Positions 1 through 9,826 of a stretch of DNA of 64,000 nucleotides are shown piece after piece. The notes under the pieces were generated by a model. The model worked only from the letters and a program-made list of their open reading frames with translations. It was not told the DNA's origin and did not search any database. This DNA is from Rhodospirillales bacterium (GTDB lineage Bacteria; Pseudomonadota; Alphaproteobacteria; Acetobacterales; Acetobacteraceae). Each line of letters starts with the position of its first letter. Within the stretch, counting starts at the first letter, position 1. Made by a program: the position numbers and the translations under genes. The DNA is taken from contig JANYFG010000039.1 in assembly GCA_025362815.1 (NCBI GenBank), positions 1 through 64,000 of the forward strand, written 5' to 3'.

Positions 1-942
1 TGCGCCCTGTTCCTCGCCACGCTCGTGGGCCAGATCAAGCAGATGCGTCTGGGCACCGGCACCGTGAACATGCCGAATTCGCATCCCGCCCGCATCGCCG
101 CCGAAATCGCCATGCTCGACCATCTGCTCGATGGACGCTTCAACTTCGGCATCTCCCCCGGCGGCCTGCCATCGGATGCCGAGGCGTTCGGCACCTTCTA
201 CCAGAACCGCCTTGAAATGTTCGTCGAATCGATCAACCAGGTGCTCGAGATCTGGCGCTCGGAGCCGCCCTACAACATCGTCGGCAAATACTGGTCGGTC
301 AGCACCGAGCGCACCATGATCCCCGAAATCGGCCAGGGCATTCTGCCCAAGCCGCTGCAGCGGCCGCACCCGCCCATCGTCTGCACCGTCGTTGCCCCCT
401 ATTCGAAAGGCATCGTCGAAGCCGCGGCCCGCGGGTGGGAGCCGATTTCCGCTAACTTCCTCATGCCGCAATGGGTCGCCACCCACTGGCCGATGTATGC
501 CCAGGGCTGCCGGCAGGGTGGCCGCGAGGCCGATCCCGCCAACTGGCGCGTGGCCAAAAGCATCTTCGTGGCGGACGACGAAGCCACCGCCCGCGACTAC
601 GCCACAGGCCCGCACAGCCCCTACCGCTTCTATTTCAGCCAGCTCGTGCAAAAAATGAAAAAAGCCAAACGCGCTGAGCTGTTCAAGAAGGATCGCGCCG
701 CATCTGACGACAGCGTCACGGTCGAAGGCGTGTTGGAAGACCTCGTCATCTACGGCACGCCCAGCCAGGTGGCCGACAAGATCGAGGCCTTTCGCGCCGA
801 GGTCGGCGATTTCGGAACGCTTCTGTATGCCGGCCACGACTGGGCCGATCGCGATCTCGCCCGCCGCTCGATGGTGCTCCTCGCCGAGCAGGTGCAACCC
901 AGGCTCGGCGCCATGCCCGCCCGCCAGTCGGCCGCCGCCTGA
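1..942 (+). CDS. LLM-class flavin-dependent oxidoreductase (luciferase-like), 5' end outside window
   Basis: Open frame from base 1; protein ...MPNSHPARIAAEIAMLDHLLDGRFNFGISPGG typical of bacterial luciferase-like monooxygenases. Confidence 0.85.
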   Translation, partial: CALFLATLVGQIKQMRLGTGTVNMPNSHPARIAAEIAMLDHLLDGRFNFGISPGGLPSDAEAFGTFYQNRLEMFVESINQVLEIWRSEPPYNIVGKYWSVSTERTMIPEIGQGILPKPLQRPHPPIVCTVVAPYSKGIVEAAARGWEPISANFLMPQWVATHWPMYAQGCRQGGREADPANWRVAKSIFVADDEATARDYATGPHSPYRFYFSQLVQKMKKAKRAELFKKDRAASDDSVTVEGVLEDLVIYGTPSQVADKIEAFRAEVGDFGTLLYAGHDWADRDLARRSMVLLAEQVQPRLGAMPARQSAAA

Positions 943-1031
943 CATAAACCGCGTTGCCACACGGCGCCTGTCTGATGCTATCGTTCGATCACAACCGGCA
1001 AAGACCGGATGCTTCCAGGGGAGACCGATCC

Positions 1032-2276
1032 ATGGCGTTGTCGCGTAGATTGCTGGTCCAATCCGGCCTCGGTGCCGCCACGGTGGCGCTCACCGGCACC
1101 GTGGCCCGGGCGGATGAGCCCATTCGCATCGGTTTTCTCACCGTCAAAACCGGCCCGCTCGCCGCCGGCGGCATTCAGATGGAGCAGGGCATGAACCTGT
1201 TCCTGAAACTGCGCGGCAACAAACTTGCAGGCCGGGACGTGCAACTCATCGTGGCGGACACGGCCGGCTCGCCCGCCACCACGCGCACGAAGGCGCAGGA
1301 ACTCGTCGAGCGCGACAAGGTTCACGTGCTCATCGGACCCTTGGCGGCGTTCGAGGCGCTTGCGATCGCCGACTACGTGAACACGCAGAAAATGCCGACT
1401 TTGGGCGTCGCCGCCGCCGACGACACCACCCAGCGCAGCGCCAGCCCCTGGTATGCCCGCGCCACCGCATCGGCCGGACAGTGCGCGCACGCCATCGCCC
1501 ACTATGCCGCCACCGAGCTCAAGTATAAGCGCATGACCATCATCGGCGATGACTTCGCCTATGGTCACGAACAGAACGCCGCCTTCCTGCGTGTGTTCGA
1601 GGATAACGGCGGCAAGGTCGTCCAGAAGCTTTGGCCACCTTTGAACGCGCCCGATTACGGCACGTATGTTTCGCAGATCAAGAACAACGTCGATGCCGTC
1701 TTCATGTCTTTTGCCGGGTCCAACGGTTTCCGCTTCACCAAGGCGTTCTTCGAATACGGGCTCGGCGGCAAGATTCCGCTGATCGGCGGCATGACGGCGA
1801 TGGACGAAGCCATTTTGCAGCAAACCGGTGAGGATGCTGTCGGCATCGTGTCCGCCAACTGGTATTCCGCCGCCTACGACAATCCCGCCAACAAGGAATT
1901 CGTGGCCGGGATGCAGCGTGACTACAAGATCGACCCCGGTTACTACGCCGCCGGCCCCGCCGTGGCAGGTGCGGTGCTCGAAGCCGGCATGAAGGCGCTC
2001 GGCGGCAGGTTCGATGACCGCGAGGCGCTGATGAAGGCCATGCGCACCGCCGTCATCACCGACAGCGTTCGCGGCCCGGTCAAATTCGACGATCGCGGCA
2101 ACGCCATCGGCAACATCTATATCCGCAAGGTTGAGAAGAAGGGTGGCAAGAACGTCAACACCGTGATCAAAACCTATCCGGACGTGTCGCAGTTCTGGAC
2201 GTATGCGGAGGCCGAGTTCCTGGCCAAGCCGGTGTATTCGCGTGACTATCCCCCGGCCAAAAACCTCGAGAACTGA
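1032..2276 (+). CDS. Branched-chain amino acid type ABC transporter substrate-binding protein (LivK-like)
   Basis: Signal peptide MALSRRLLVQSGLGAATVALTGTVARA then PIRIGFLTVKTGPLAAGG; followed by LivHMGF homologues. Confidence 0.88.
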   Translation: MALSRRLLVQSGLGAATVALTGTVARADEPIRIGFLTVKTGPLAAGGIQMEQGMNLFLKLRGNKLAGRDVQLIVADTAGSPATTRTKAQELVERDKVHVLIGPLAAFEALAIADYVNTQKMPTLGVAAADDTTQRSASPWYARATASAGQCAHAIAHYAATELKYKRMTIIGDDFAYGHEQNAAFLRVFEDNGGKVVQKLWPPLNAPDYGTYVSQIKNNVDAVFMSFAGSNGFRFTKAFFEYGLGGKIPLIGGMTAMDEAILQQTGEDAVGIVSANWYSAAYDNPANKEFVAGMQRDYKIDPGYYAAGPAVAGAVLEAGMKALGGRFDDREALMKAMRTAVITDSVRGPVKFDDRGNAIGNIYIRKVEKKGGKNVNTVIKTYPDVSQFWTYAEAEFLAKPVYSRDYPPAKNLEN

Positions 2277-2293
2277 TAGCGAGACAATCGAGC

Positions 2294-3154
2294 GTGCAGT
2301 TCTGGATCGTCCAAAGCCTCAACAGTCTGGCCATGGGCGGGTTGTTGTTCCTGCTTTCGGCCGGGTTTTCGCTGATCTTCGGATTGCTGCGAATACCCAA
2401 CCTCGCGCATGGCGCCCTGTTCATGCTGGGCGCCTATTTCGGTGCCACGCTGCTCGCCAGTCATATGAATTTCTGGCTGGCGGCGCTGGTCAGCGGGCTT
2501 GGCGTGGGTTTGATCGGCGTCGTGCTCGAAGCCGTGCTTCTTCGCCGTCTCGCCGGCAACGAACAGGGCCAGGTTCTCGTAACCCTGGGCGTGGCCTTCA
2601 TCATCGCCGATCTGTGCCTGCTCACCTGGGGCGGCGACCCCATGCCGCTGGGCGCCCCGCGCGCGCTTCGCCCGCCGGTTTTCATCGGAGGGTTTGCCTT
2701 CCCCGGCTATCGCCTCGTGGTGCTTGGCTTCGCGCTGGTCTGTGCCCTTCTGCTTTGGCTCCTGCTCGAACGCACCCGCCTTGGCGCCATGATCCGCGCG
2801 GGTGTGGACGACCGTGAGATGGCGCGCAGCGTGGGCATTCCCGTCTCGCGCCTGTTTTCGGCCGTGTTCTTTCTCGGTGCGTTCCTGGCCGGTGTCGGCG
2901 GGGTCGTCGGCGGCCCCATTCTGTCCGCCTATCCGGGCCTTGATGCCGACATGCTTCCGCTTGCGTTGGTGGTGGTCATCCTCGGCGGTGTGGGCAGCCT
3001 TCCCGGCGCGCTGGTGGGCAGCTTTATCGTAGGCGGCATCTACAACTTCGGCTCCGCGCTGTTTCCGGATTTCGCCTATGTGGTGTTGTTCCTGCCGATG
3101 GTCGTGGTGCTGGTGATCAAGCCCACCGGCCTGTTCGGGCGCGTGCTGCGATGA
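2294..3154 (+). CDS. Branched-chain amino acid ABC transporter permease (LivH-like)
   Basis: Hydrophobic protein, QSLNSLAMGGLLFLLSAGFSLIFGLLRIPNLAHGALFMLGAY; operon context. Confidence 0.9.
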   Translation: MQFWIVQSLNSLAMGGLLFLLSAGFSLIFGLLRIPNLAHGALFMLGAYFGATLLASHMNFWLAALVSGLGVGLIGVVLEAVLLRRLAGNEQGQVLVTLGVAFIIADLCLLTWGGDPMPLGAPRALRPPVFIGGFAFPGYRLVVLGFALVCALLLWLLLERTRLGAMIRAGVDDREMARSVGIPVSRLFSAVFFLGAFLAGVGGVVGGPILSAYPGLDADMLPLALVVVILGGVGSLPGALVGSFIVGGIYNFGSALFPDFAYVVLFLPMVVVLVIKPTGLFGRVLR

Positions 3155-4089
3155 CGGGCCGCCAGCTCGCCGCCTGGGCGCTTGTGGCCCTGGCACTCGC
3201 CGTGGTGCCGGTATTGCTGCCCAGCGCCTTTTATCTGGGCATCGCCACCCACGCGCTGATCTTCGCCATCATGGCGCTCAGCCTCAACATCCTCATTGGC
3301 CATGGCGGCATGACCTCGCTCGGCCACGCCGTGTATCTCGGCGTGCCCGCCTATGGCGTGGCCGTCATGACGATGCAACTCGGATGGTCCCCCGTTCCCA
3401 CCATCCTTTTTGCCCTCGCACTGGGCACCGCCACCGCGGCGTTGTTCGGCGTTCTCGCCTTGCGCGCGAGCGGCCTGGGCTTTTTGATGATCACCCTCGC
3501 ACTGGGTCAGGTCATGTGGGGTGCAGCCTATCGTTGGGTGGGCCTCACCGGCGGTGACAACGGCATCAGGCTGTCCGGCCGCCCGACCCTGTTCGGCATC
3601 AACCTCACGGATGCTGTCCCGTTCTACATCTTTGTGGCACTGATCCTGTTTATGGCCCTGTTCTGCCTGTGGCAGCTGGACCGTTCGGCCTTCGGAGCTT
3701 GCCTGCGCGGCACCCGCGACCAGCCGCGGCGCATGCGCATGCTCGGCCACGACGTCTGGCGCATCCGCTGGACGGCCTTCGTGCTCGCGGGCTTTTGGGG
3801 CAGCGTTTCCGGCGTGCTCTATTGCTACGACTACCAATATGTCAGCCCCGCCGCGCTCTCCCTCCCGCAATCGGCCGAGGCGCTGCTGATGGTGGTGCTC
3901 GGCGGCGCCGGCACGCTGGCAGGGCCCGTCGTCGGCGCCATCGTCATCACCGCGATCAAGACCATCGTCAGTTCCTATGTGGATCGCTGGTACACCTTGC
4001 TCGGCCTCACCTTCATCATCGTGGTCTCGGTCATGCCCACCGGCCTCGTGCCTGGCATCGCCGCCTGGGTGAAGGGCAGGCGGGCATGA
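3151..4089 (+). CDS. Branched-chain amino acid ABC transporter permease (LivM-like)
   Basis: ALSLNILIGHGGMTSLGHAVYLGVPAYG; ATGA overlap with LivH-like gene. Confidence 0.9.
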   Translation: MTGRQLAAWALVALALAVVPVLLPSAFYLGIATHALIFAIMALSLNILIGHGGMTSLGHAVYLGVPAYGVAVMTMQLGWSPVPTILFALALGTATAALFGVLALRASGLGFLMITLALGQVMWGAAYRWVGLTGGDNGIRLSGRPTLFGINLTDAVPFYIFVALILFMALFCLWQLDRSAFGACLRGTRDQPRRMRMLGHDVWRIRWTAFVLAGFWGSVSGVLYCYDYQYVSPAALSLPQSAEALLMVVLGGAGTLAGPVVGAIVITAIKTIVSSYVDRWYTLLGLTFIIVVSVMPTGLVPGIAAWVKGRRA

Positions 4090-4829
4090 CCGTTCCTGCT
4101 TTGCAGATCACCCAACTCGCCAAAAGCTTCGGTGGCGTCGCGGCCACGCGCGGCGTGAGCCTCACCATCATGCCCGGCGAGCGTCGCTTGCTGATCGGCC
4201 CCAACGGCGCCGGAAAAACCACGCTGTTCAACCAGATCGCCGGCGACTTCCTGCCGGACAGCGGCAGCATCGAACTGTTCGGCGAGACCATCACCCGGCT
4301 GCCCACCCGCAAGCGCGTTCACATGGGCCTCGGCCGCACCTACCAGGTGCTGACACTTTTCCCGCGTGACACCTTCCTGCATAACGTGGCGCTGTCGCTG
4401 ATCGGCTCCGAGGGCGGGGGCTGGTCGGCCTGGGGTGCTTTGAAACATCGCAGCGCCATGCTGGAACAAGCCGAACAGGCGCTGGTCGGCGTGGGTCTTG
4501 GCCAGGCCGCCCACCGCCGCGTGTCCGAGACCTCGTACGGCGAACGCCGCAGGCTCGAACTTGCCATGGCGCTGGCGCAGAAACCCCGCCTGCTGTTGCT
4601 CGACGAACCGCTCGCCGGATTGTCTGCCGAGGAGCGCGAAACCGTCCGCGTGCTGCTCGAACAGATCCCGCGCGACGTGACCATCATCCTCATCGAGCAC
4701 GACATGGACGTGGCGCTGGCCTTCGCCGATCAGATCACCTTGCTCAACTTCGGCCAGGTGATCCTCGAAGGCACCCGGGCCGAGGTCATCGCCGACCCCC
4801 GCACCCGTGAGGTCTATCTCGGTGGTTGA
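4086..4829 (+). CDS. ABC transporter ATP-binding protein (LivG-like)
   Basis: Walker A GPNGAGKTT, Walker B LLLLDEPLAGL; start chosen at MTVPALQITQLAKSFGG overlapping LivM-like stop. Confidence 0.9.
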   Translation: MTVPALQITQLAKSFGGVAATRGVSLTIMPGERRLLIGPNGAGKTTLFNQIAGDFLPDSGSIELFGETITRLPTRKRVHMGLGRTYQVLTLFPRDTFLHNVALSLIGSEGGGWSAWGALKHRSAMLEQAEQALVGVGLGQAAHRRVSETSYGERRRLELAMALAQKPRLLLLDEPLAGLSAEERETVRVLLEQIPRDVTIILIEHDMDVALAFADQITLLNFGQVILEGTRAEVIADPRTREVYLGG

Positions 4830-5523
4830 AGCCCTCATCATCGAGAACATCGATTCGCTCTACGGCGACAGCCACGTTCTGCACGGCGTCAATCTCACCT
4901 TGCGAGAGGGCGCGTTGCTGGCATTGCTCGGCCGCAACGGCGCGGGCAAATCCACCTGCCTCAGCACCGTTATGGGGTGGCTGCGCCCCAGGAAAGGTCG
5001 TGTCGCCGTCTTCGGGCAAACCGTTTCAGGCCTGTCGCCCGAAGCCATCGTGGCAAAGGGTGTGGCCCTCGTGCCGCAAGGCCGGCGTGTGTTCCCCACG
5101 TTGTCGGTGCGTGAGAACCTCGTCGTGGCCCACCGCGGCCGCGGTGCGTGGCATATGGAACGGGTGTTCGACACCTTCCCCCGGCTGCGCGAACGCCGTA
5201 GCCAAGCCGCCGGTTCGCTGTCCGGCGGCGAGCAGCAAATGCTCGCCATCGGGCGCGCGCTGATGGGCAACCCGCGTGTGCTGCTCATGGACGAACCCTC
5301 CGAGGGACTGGCGCCGCAGATCGTGGCCGAGGTGGGACGCATTATTTCCAGTCTGCGTGCCGAGGGGCTTTCCATCGTGCTTGTCGAGCAGAACCTCAAC
5401 CTCGCGCTGCAGCTGGCCGACGACGTGGCCATCATCAACACGGGCCGCGTTGTGTTCACGGGAACGGCCGCCGAAATGGCCGCAGACCACTCCGCCGTCG
5501 ATCGCCATCTCGGCGTGTTCTAG
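4822..5523 (+). CDS. ABC transporter ATP-binding protein (LivF-like)
   Basis: GRNGAGKST, LSGGEQQMLAIGRALMGNPRVLLMDEPSEGLAP. Confidence 0.9.
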   Translation: MVEALIIENIDSLYGDSHVLHGVNLTLREGALLALLGRNGAGKSTCLSTVMGWLRPRKGRVAVFGQTVSGLSPEAIVAKGVALVPQGRRVFPTLSVRENLVVAHRGRGAWHMERVFDTFPRLRERRSQAAGSLSGGEQQMLAIGRALMGNPRVLLMDEPSEGLAPQIVAEVGRIISSLRAEGLSIVLVEQNLNLALQLADDVAIINTGRVVFTGTAAEMAADHSAVDRHLGVF

Positions 5524-5544
5524 TTTTTACAAGGATCGTTTCGC

Positions 5545-6609
5545 ATGGAAGAAACCAACAATTACGGCCCCACGGCCGCGCGCGCCCATGGCAGGCCCGG
5601 CCGCGAGACCCGGCCAAAATCGATCACCATCGACATGCACAGCCACATCTACATCCCGCAGGCCGATGCGTTCGTGGCGCCGCATCTGGATATCTCCACC
5701 ATCCCGATGGCGCGCCATTCCACGCCCGCCACCCGCATGCTGAACAAGAAGCAGGATTCCGACCGCACCGGCCAGATGACGGACCCCAGGATCCGTATCG
5801 CCGATCTCGATCTTGCAGGCCTGGACATGCAGGTTGTGATGTCGGCCCCTCAGCAATGCTACACCACCGTGGCACCCGAGATCGTCGTCAAGGCGGCCAC
5901 CATGGTCAATGACGGTATCGCCGAATGGGTCAGCCACAATCCGGCGCGTTTCGTGGCGCTCGGCACCGTGCCGATGCAATCCCCCGCCGAGGCCGTATCC
6001 GAGCTCGAACGCTGCATGGGCCCGCTCGGCTTCAAGGGCGTGCAGATCCTGACCAACGTGGACGGCATGGAACTCAGCGACCCCATGTTCGCGCCCTTCT
6101 GGGCCGCCGCCGAACGCCTTGGCGCCGTGGTGCTGATGCATCCGCTGGGCTTTACCGAAGGCAAGCGCATGGAACGCTTTTACTTCAGCAACATCATCGG
6201 CAACCCGCTCGAGACCACGCTGGCGCTGCACTATCTTATTTTCGACGGTGTTCTTGAGCGCCACCCCAACCTCAAGCTCATCGCCGTGCACGGGGGCGGC
6301 TATCTCGCCAGCTACTCCGCCCGCATCGACCACGCCTGGGGTGCCCGGACCGACTGCCACGGCAATCTTCCACACGCACCCACCACCTATCTCAAACGTG
6401 TGTTCTTCGACACGGTGGTGTTCGGCACGCCTCAGCTCGAAAGCCTGATCAAAACCTTCGGCCCAGGCCAGCTTTTGATGGGCACCGACTATCCCTACGA
6501 CATGGCCGAACTCGACCCCATCGAACATCTCCGATCGGTGGAAGGCCTGGACGAAAGCATCGTGAGCGCGATCGCCGGCGGCAACAGCAAGCGGCTTTTC
6601 GGAATCTGA
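5545..6609 (+). CDS. Amidohydrolase family protein (ACMSD-like metal-dependent hydrolase)
   Basis: IDMHSHIYIPQ, LHYLIFDGVLERHPNLKLIAVHGGGYLASYSAR, LMGTDYPYDM motifs. Confidence 0.85.
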   Translation: MEETNNYGPTAARAHGRPGRETRPKSITIDMHSHIYIPQADAFVAPHLDISTIPMARHSTPATRMLNKKQDSDRTGQMTDPRIRIADLDLAGLDMQVVMSAPQQCYTTVAPEIVVKAATMVNDGIAEWVSHNPARFVALGTVPMQSPAEAVSELERCMGPLGFKGVQILTNVDGMELSDPMFAPFWAAAERLGAVVLMHPLGFTEGKRMERFYFSNIIGNPLETTLALHYLIFDGVLERHPNLKLIAVHGGGYLASYSARIDHAWGARTDCHGNLPHAPTTYLKRVFFDTVVFGTPQLESLIKTFGPGQLLMGTDYPYDMAELDPIEHLRSVEGLDESIVSAIAGGNSKRLFGI

Positions 6610-6637
6610 AGCGAACTATCTGGCGTGGCTTTGGTGG

Positions 6638-8911
6638 CTACCCCGCCGCCAGGGCCGCCCAGACCCGTTGCGCCGTGAACGGCATCGCCGGCAGATCCCG
6701 CCCGCCCAGGGCATCGAACACGGCGGACGTCACCGCGCACAGCGCCCCCGTCGTTCCAGCCTCACCGATCCCCTTCACCCCCAACGGATTGAACGGCGAG
6801 GGCACGTTGCACCCGATGACTTCCAGATTCGGAAAATCCTGTGCCCGCGGCAACGCATAATCCATCAGGCTCGCCGCGATCATCTGCCCGTTTTCGTCCG
6901 ATACCGAATCCTCGCCCAGTACCTCGCCCACACCTTGGGCGATGCCGCCGTGGATCTGCGCATCCGCCGCCTGGTGATCGATGATCACCCCGCCGTCATC
7001 CACCGCCACGTACCGGCACAGCGCCACAACCCCCGTGGCCCCATCCACCTCGATCTCCACCACGTGGCAGCCGGACGCATAGGCGTTGCTCGGCGCCACT
7101 TTGCCCACCGCGGAAATCGGCGTGTCCAGAAGCGACGCGATCGAGCAGACCGTGCTGTCATCAGGGAGTTTGACCACGCCGTCCACGAGGCGAAGCTCGT
7201 CCGCCGCGCAATTCGCCCGCAAGGCCGCCAGCCCGCGCACCACCCGGGCGATCTCATCCGCGGCCTGGGCCACCGCACTCCCCGCTGCAATCGTGCTGCG
7301 CGACGCATAGGAGCCGGCCCCCGAAAGCCGCGTCAGCGGGTCGCTCGCCACCAGCGTCACATCGATCTCCGCAAGTCCCAGCCTGGGTGTTGCGATATTG
7401 GCGAAGGTTCGGGCGTGCGACTGCCCTGTGCTTGCCGTCACCGTCTCGATCCGCAGGCACGCGGCACCCTCCACCGCAGACAGCGTCAAAGCCGCCTCAT
7501 CCGGCGCGCCACCTCCGCCGGATACCTCCACGAACAACGCCATCCCGCGCCCCAGCACCATGCCGCGTCCCGCCGCCGCCGCCTGGCGCGTAGCGAACCC
7601 ATCCCAGTGCGCGCGCGCCCGTGCCACGCGCATCAATTCCAGAAAATCGCCGCTGTCATACCGCGCCCCGCTCGGCAGCGTGTAGGGAAACGCATCGGCC
7701 GCGATGGCATTGCGGGCGCGCAGCTCGAACGGGTCCACCCCAAGCCGCCGCGCCGCGATATCCACCAGACGCTCGATCAGCAGCGCCATCTCGGGCCGGC
7801 CCGCCCCACGATAGGGCCCGGTTGGCACGGTATGCGTGTGCAACAGGCGAAAAGACGCGTGCGTGTGCGCGATCGCATAGCATCCAACCACCGACTGCAA
7901 CGGATTGTTCACCGCCGCGAACGCCGCCACCGGCGAGATATAGGCGCCCATATCCGCATCGTACTGCAGGGAGAGCGCGCGGAACCGATGGCTCGCATCC
8001 AACGCCAGGCGGCCGGACACGCGCACCCCGCGGCCCTGGATATCGGTGAGGAACGATTCGGTGCGGCTGCCATGCCACGCCACCGGACACCCCACCAGCC
8101 GCGCGCCCATCAGCAACGCCGCATATTCGGGATAGGCGATGTTGCGCGGCCCGAAGCCCCCGCCCACATCGCCGCCCAACACATGAAAGCGCTCCGGCGG
8201 CAGCTTGAACACCGCGCTGAGATCGCGCCGTATCTCGTTCACGCCCTGATGCGGCGCGCGAAGTTCGTAGCGCCCGTCGGCATCGTTCCAAACGCCCACC
8301 GCCGCCCGCGGCTCCAGCGTGACGGGTGCCAGGCGCGGCATCTCGATCTCGGTCTCGATCACCACCGCCGCCTCGGCCAACGCCTGCGCCACGGCCGCCG
8401 CATCTCCGTTCTCGTGATGCAGCGCCACGTTCCCCACGGCCGCCGCGTGCACCAACGAAGCTCCCTCCGCCAACGCGTTGGCCACGCCGATGACCGCGTC
8501 CAACCCTTCGTATTCCACCTGCACGGCTTCGGCCGCATCCATCGCCTGCGCCTGCGTGTGGGCGATCACCATCGCCACCGCCTCACCGATATGCCGCACC
8601 TCGTGCGCTGCCAGAACCGGTCGATGCGGGATCACCAGACCGGTCCCGATCCGGTCGATCACCGGAAAGTTGCCAAGCCCCGCCTCGATGCAATCGCGAC
8701 CCGTCACCACCGCCAGCACACCTGGCATGGCCAATGCGTCCGCGGTGTCCACCGAGACGATGCGCGCATGGGCGTACGGGCTTCGCACGAACACCGCCCG
8801 CACACTGCCCGCGAAACGCTCATCGGCGGTGTATCGCCCGTCGCCCGTCACCTTGCGCACGCGATCCCGCTCCGCCTGTGGCAGGCGTATGGCGTGAGAA
8901 TTGGCGTCCAT
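6638..8911 (-). CDS. Xanthine dehydrogenase family protein, molybdopterin-binding subunit (CoxL/aldehyde oxidase type)
   Basis: KVTGDGRYTADERFAGSVRAVFVRSPYAHARI, GDVGGGFGPRN, GPYRGAGRPE; start at MDANSHAIRLPQ. Confidence 0.88.
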   Translation of the reverse strand: MDANSHAIRLPQAERDRVRKVTGDGRYTADERFAGSVRAVFVRSPYAHARIVSVDTADALAMPGVLAVVTGRDCIEAGLGNFPVIDRIGTGLVIPHRPVLAAHEVRHIGEAVAMVIAHTQAQAMDAAEAVQVEYEGLDAVIGVANALAEGASLVHAAAVGNVALHHENGDAAAVAQALAEAAVVIETEIEMPRLAPVTLEPRAAVGVWNDADGRYELRAPHQGVNEIRRDLSAVFKLPPERFHVLGGDVGGGFGPRNIAYPEYAALLMGARLVGCPVAWHGSRTESFLTDIQGRGVRVSGRLALDASHRFRALSLQYDADMGAYISPVAAFAAVNNPLQSVVGCYAIAHTHASFRLLHTHTVPTGPYRGAGRPEMALLIERLVDIAARRLGVDPFELRARNAIAADAFPYTLPSGARYDSGDFLELMRVARARAHWDGFATRQAAAAGRGMVLGRGMALFVEVSGGGGAPDEAALTLSAVEGAACLRIETVTASTGQSHARTFANIATPRLGLAEIDVTLVASDPLTRLSGAGSYASRSTIAAGSAVAQAADEIARVVRGLAALRANCAADELRLVDGVVKLPDDSTVCSIASLLDTPISAVGKVAPSNAYASGCHVVEIEVDGATGVVALCRYVAVDDGGVIIDHQAADAQIHGGIAQGVGEVLGEDSVSDENGQMIAASLMDYALPRAQDFPNLEVIGCNVPSPFNPLGVKGIGEAGTTGALCAVTSAVFDALGGRDLPAMPFTAQRVWAALAAG

Positions 8912-9009
8912 GGCGGCTTCCTTGTCCAAGCTCATTTTTGGCGGCAGGGTGCTGGCGGCGGCAACGACCGTCAAGCACATGACGGCGTAGAAATGAGGGT
9001 GCGAACACG

Positions 9010-9801
9010 ATGAGCAAGATCACGCTGGCCCAAGGCTCGGTTGAGGCCGAAAGTTTCGGCACTGGCCCCACCCTCGTGGTGTTCCACTCCCTTCTGGCGG
9101 ACCGCACCAGCTTCGACGCCGTCATTCCCGACCTCGCCGCGCATTTTCGCGTCATCGTGCCGGCGCTGCCCGGGTTCGGCCACTCCGCTCCGGCCCCCGG
9201 CGGTTTGGCCGGCGTTGCGGACCGCATGGCCGAAGCCATCGCGGAATTGGGCGGCAAGGTGGCCTTGCTCGGCAACGGCTATGGCGGCTTCGTGGCGCTG
9301 CAGATGACGCTCCGCGCCCCCCACCTCGTCTCCCGCCTCGTCATCGCGGACGCCGGTGCCGCCTTCTCCGAGCCGGGCCGCGCCGCATTTCGGGGCATGG
9401 CCATGGGCGCCGCCGCAAAGGGGCTGGAGGGCATCGCCGACATCGCCATGCGCCGCCTGTTCTCGCCGGATTTCCACGCTGAAAACCCGGCTCTCGTCGC
9501 CGAACGCCGCGCCATCTTCCTGCAGTCCAACCCGGAGATCGTCATCGCCGCCTGCACCGCGCTGGCCGACATGGACCTTCGCCCGCAGATCCCCGCCATC
9601 GCCATCCCAACCCTTGTGATCGTGGGAGCGCAGGACGAGGCGACGCCACCGGCGATGTCGGAAGAGCTTGCGGAGCTTCTTCCCCACGCCCGGCTGCAGA
9701 TTCTGGACGGCCTTGCTCATGTGCCGCAGTTGCAAGACCCTGCCCGGTTCCTGATGGCGGTTTTGCCATTTTTAAAGCAGAATCAAGATGTTCTTTTGTG
9801 A
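9010..9801 (+). CDS. Alpha/beta hydrolase
   Basis: VVFHSLLADRTSFDAVIPDLAAHFRVIVPALPGFGHS, LGNGYGGFVALQM; stop codon lies inside repeat hairpin. Confidence 0.85.
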   Translation: MSKITLAQGSVEAESFGTGPTLVVFHSLLADRTSFDAVIPDLAAHFRVIVPALPGFGHSAPAPGGLAGVADRMAEAIAELGGKVALLGNGYGGFVALQMTLRAPHLVSRLVIADAGAAFSEPGRAAFRGMAMGAAAKGLEGIADIAMRRLFSPDFHAENPALVAERRAIFLQSNPEIVIAACTALADMDLRPQIPAIAIPTLVIVGAQDEATPPAMSEELAELLPHARLQILDGLAHVPQLQDPARFLMAVLPFLKQNQDVLL

Positions 9802-9826
9802 ACAAAAGAACCAAAAAACTTCATTC
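9790..9826 (+). repeat. Family 1 palindromic repeat, module A only
   Basis: GTTCTTTTGTGAACAAAAGAAC + CAAAAAACTTCATTC, same sequence at 15195, 22797 and inverted at 39829, 43010, 49020. Confidence 0.93.

Noticed and set aside
6668-9013. 781-aa plus-strand ORF opposite the CoxL-type gene
   Set aside because: Arg/His-rich composition with no domain signature; antisense open frame produced by high-GC codon bias of the real minus-strand gene.
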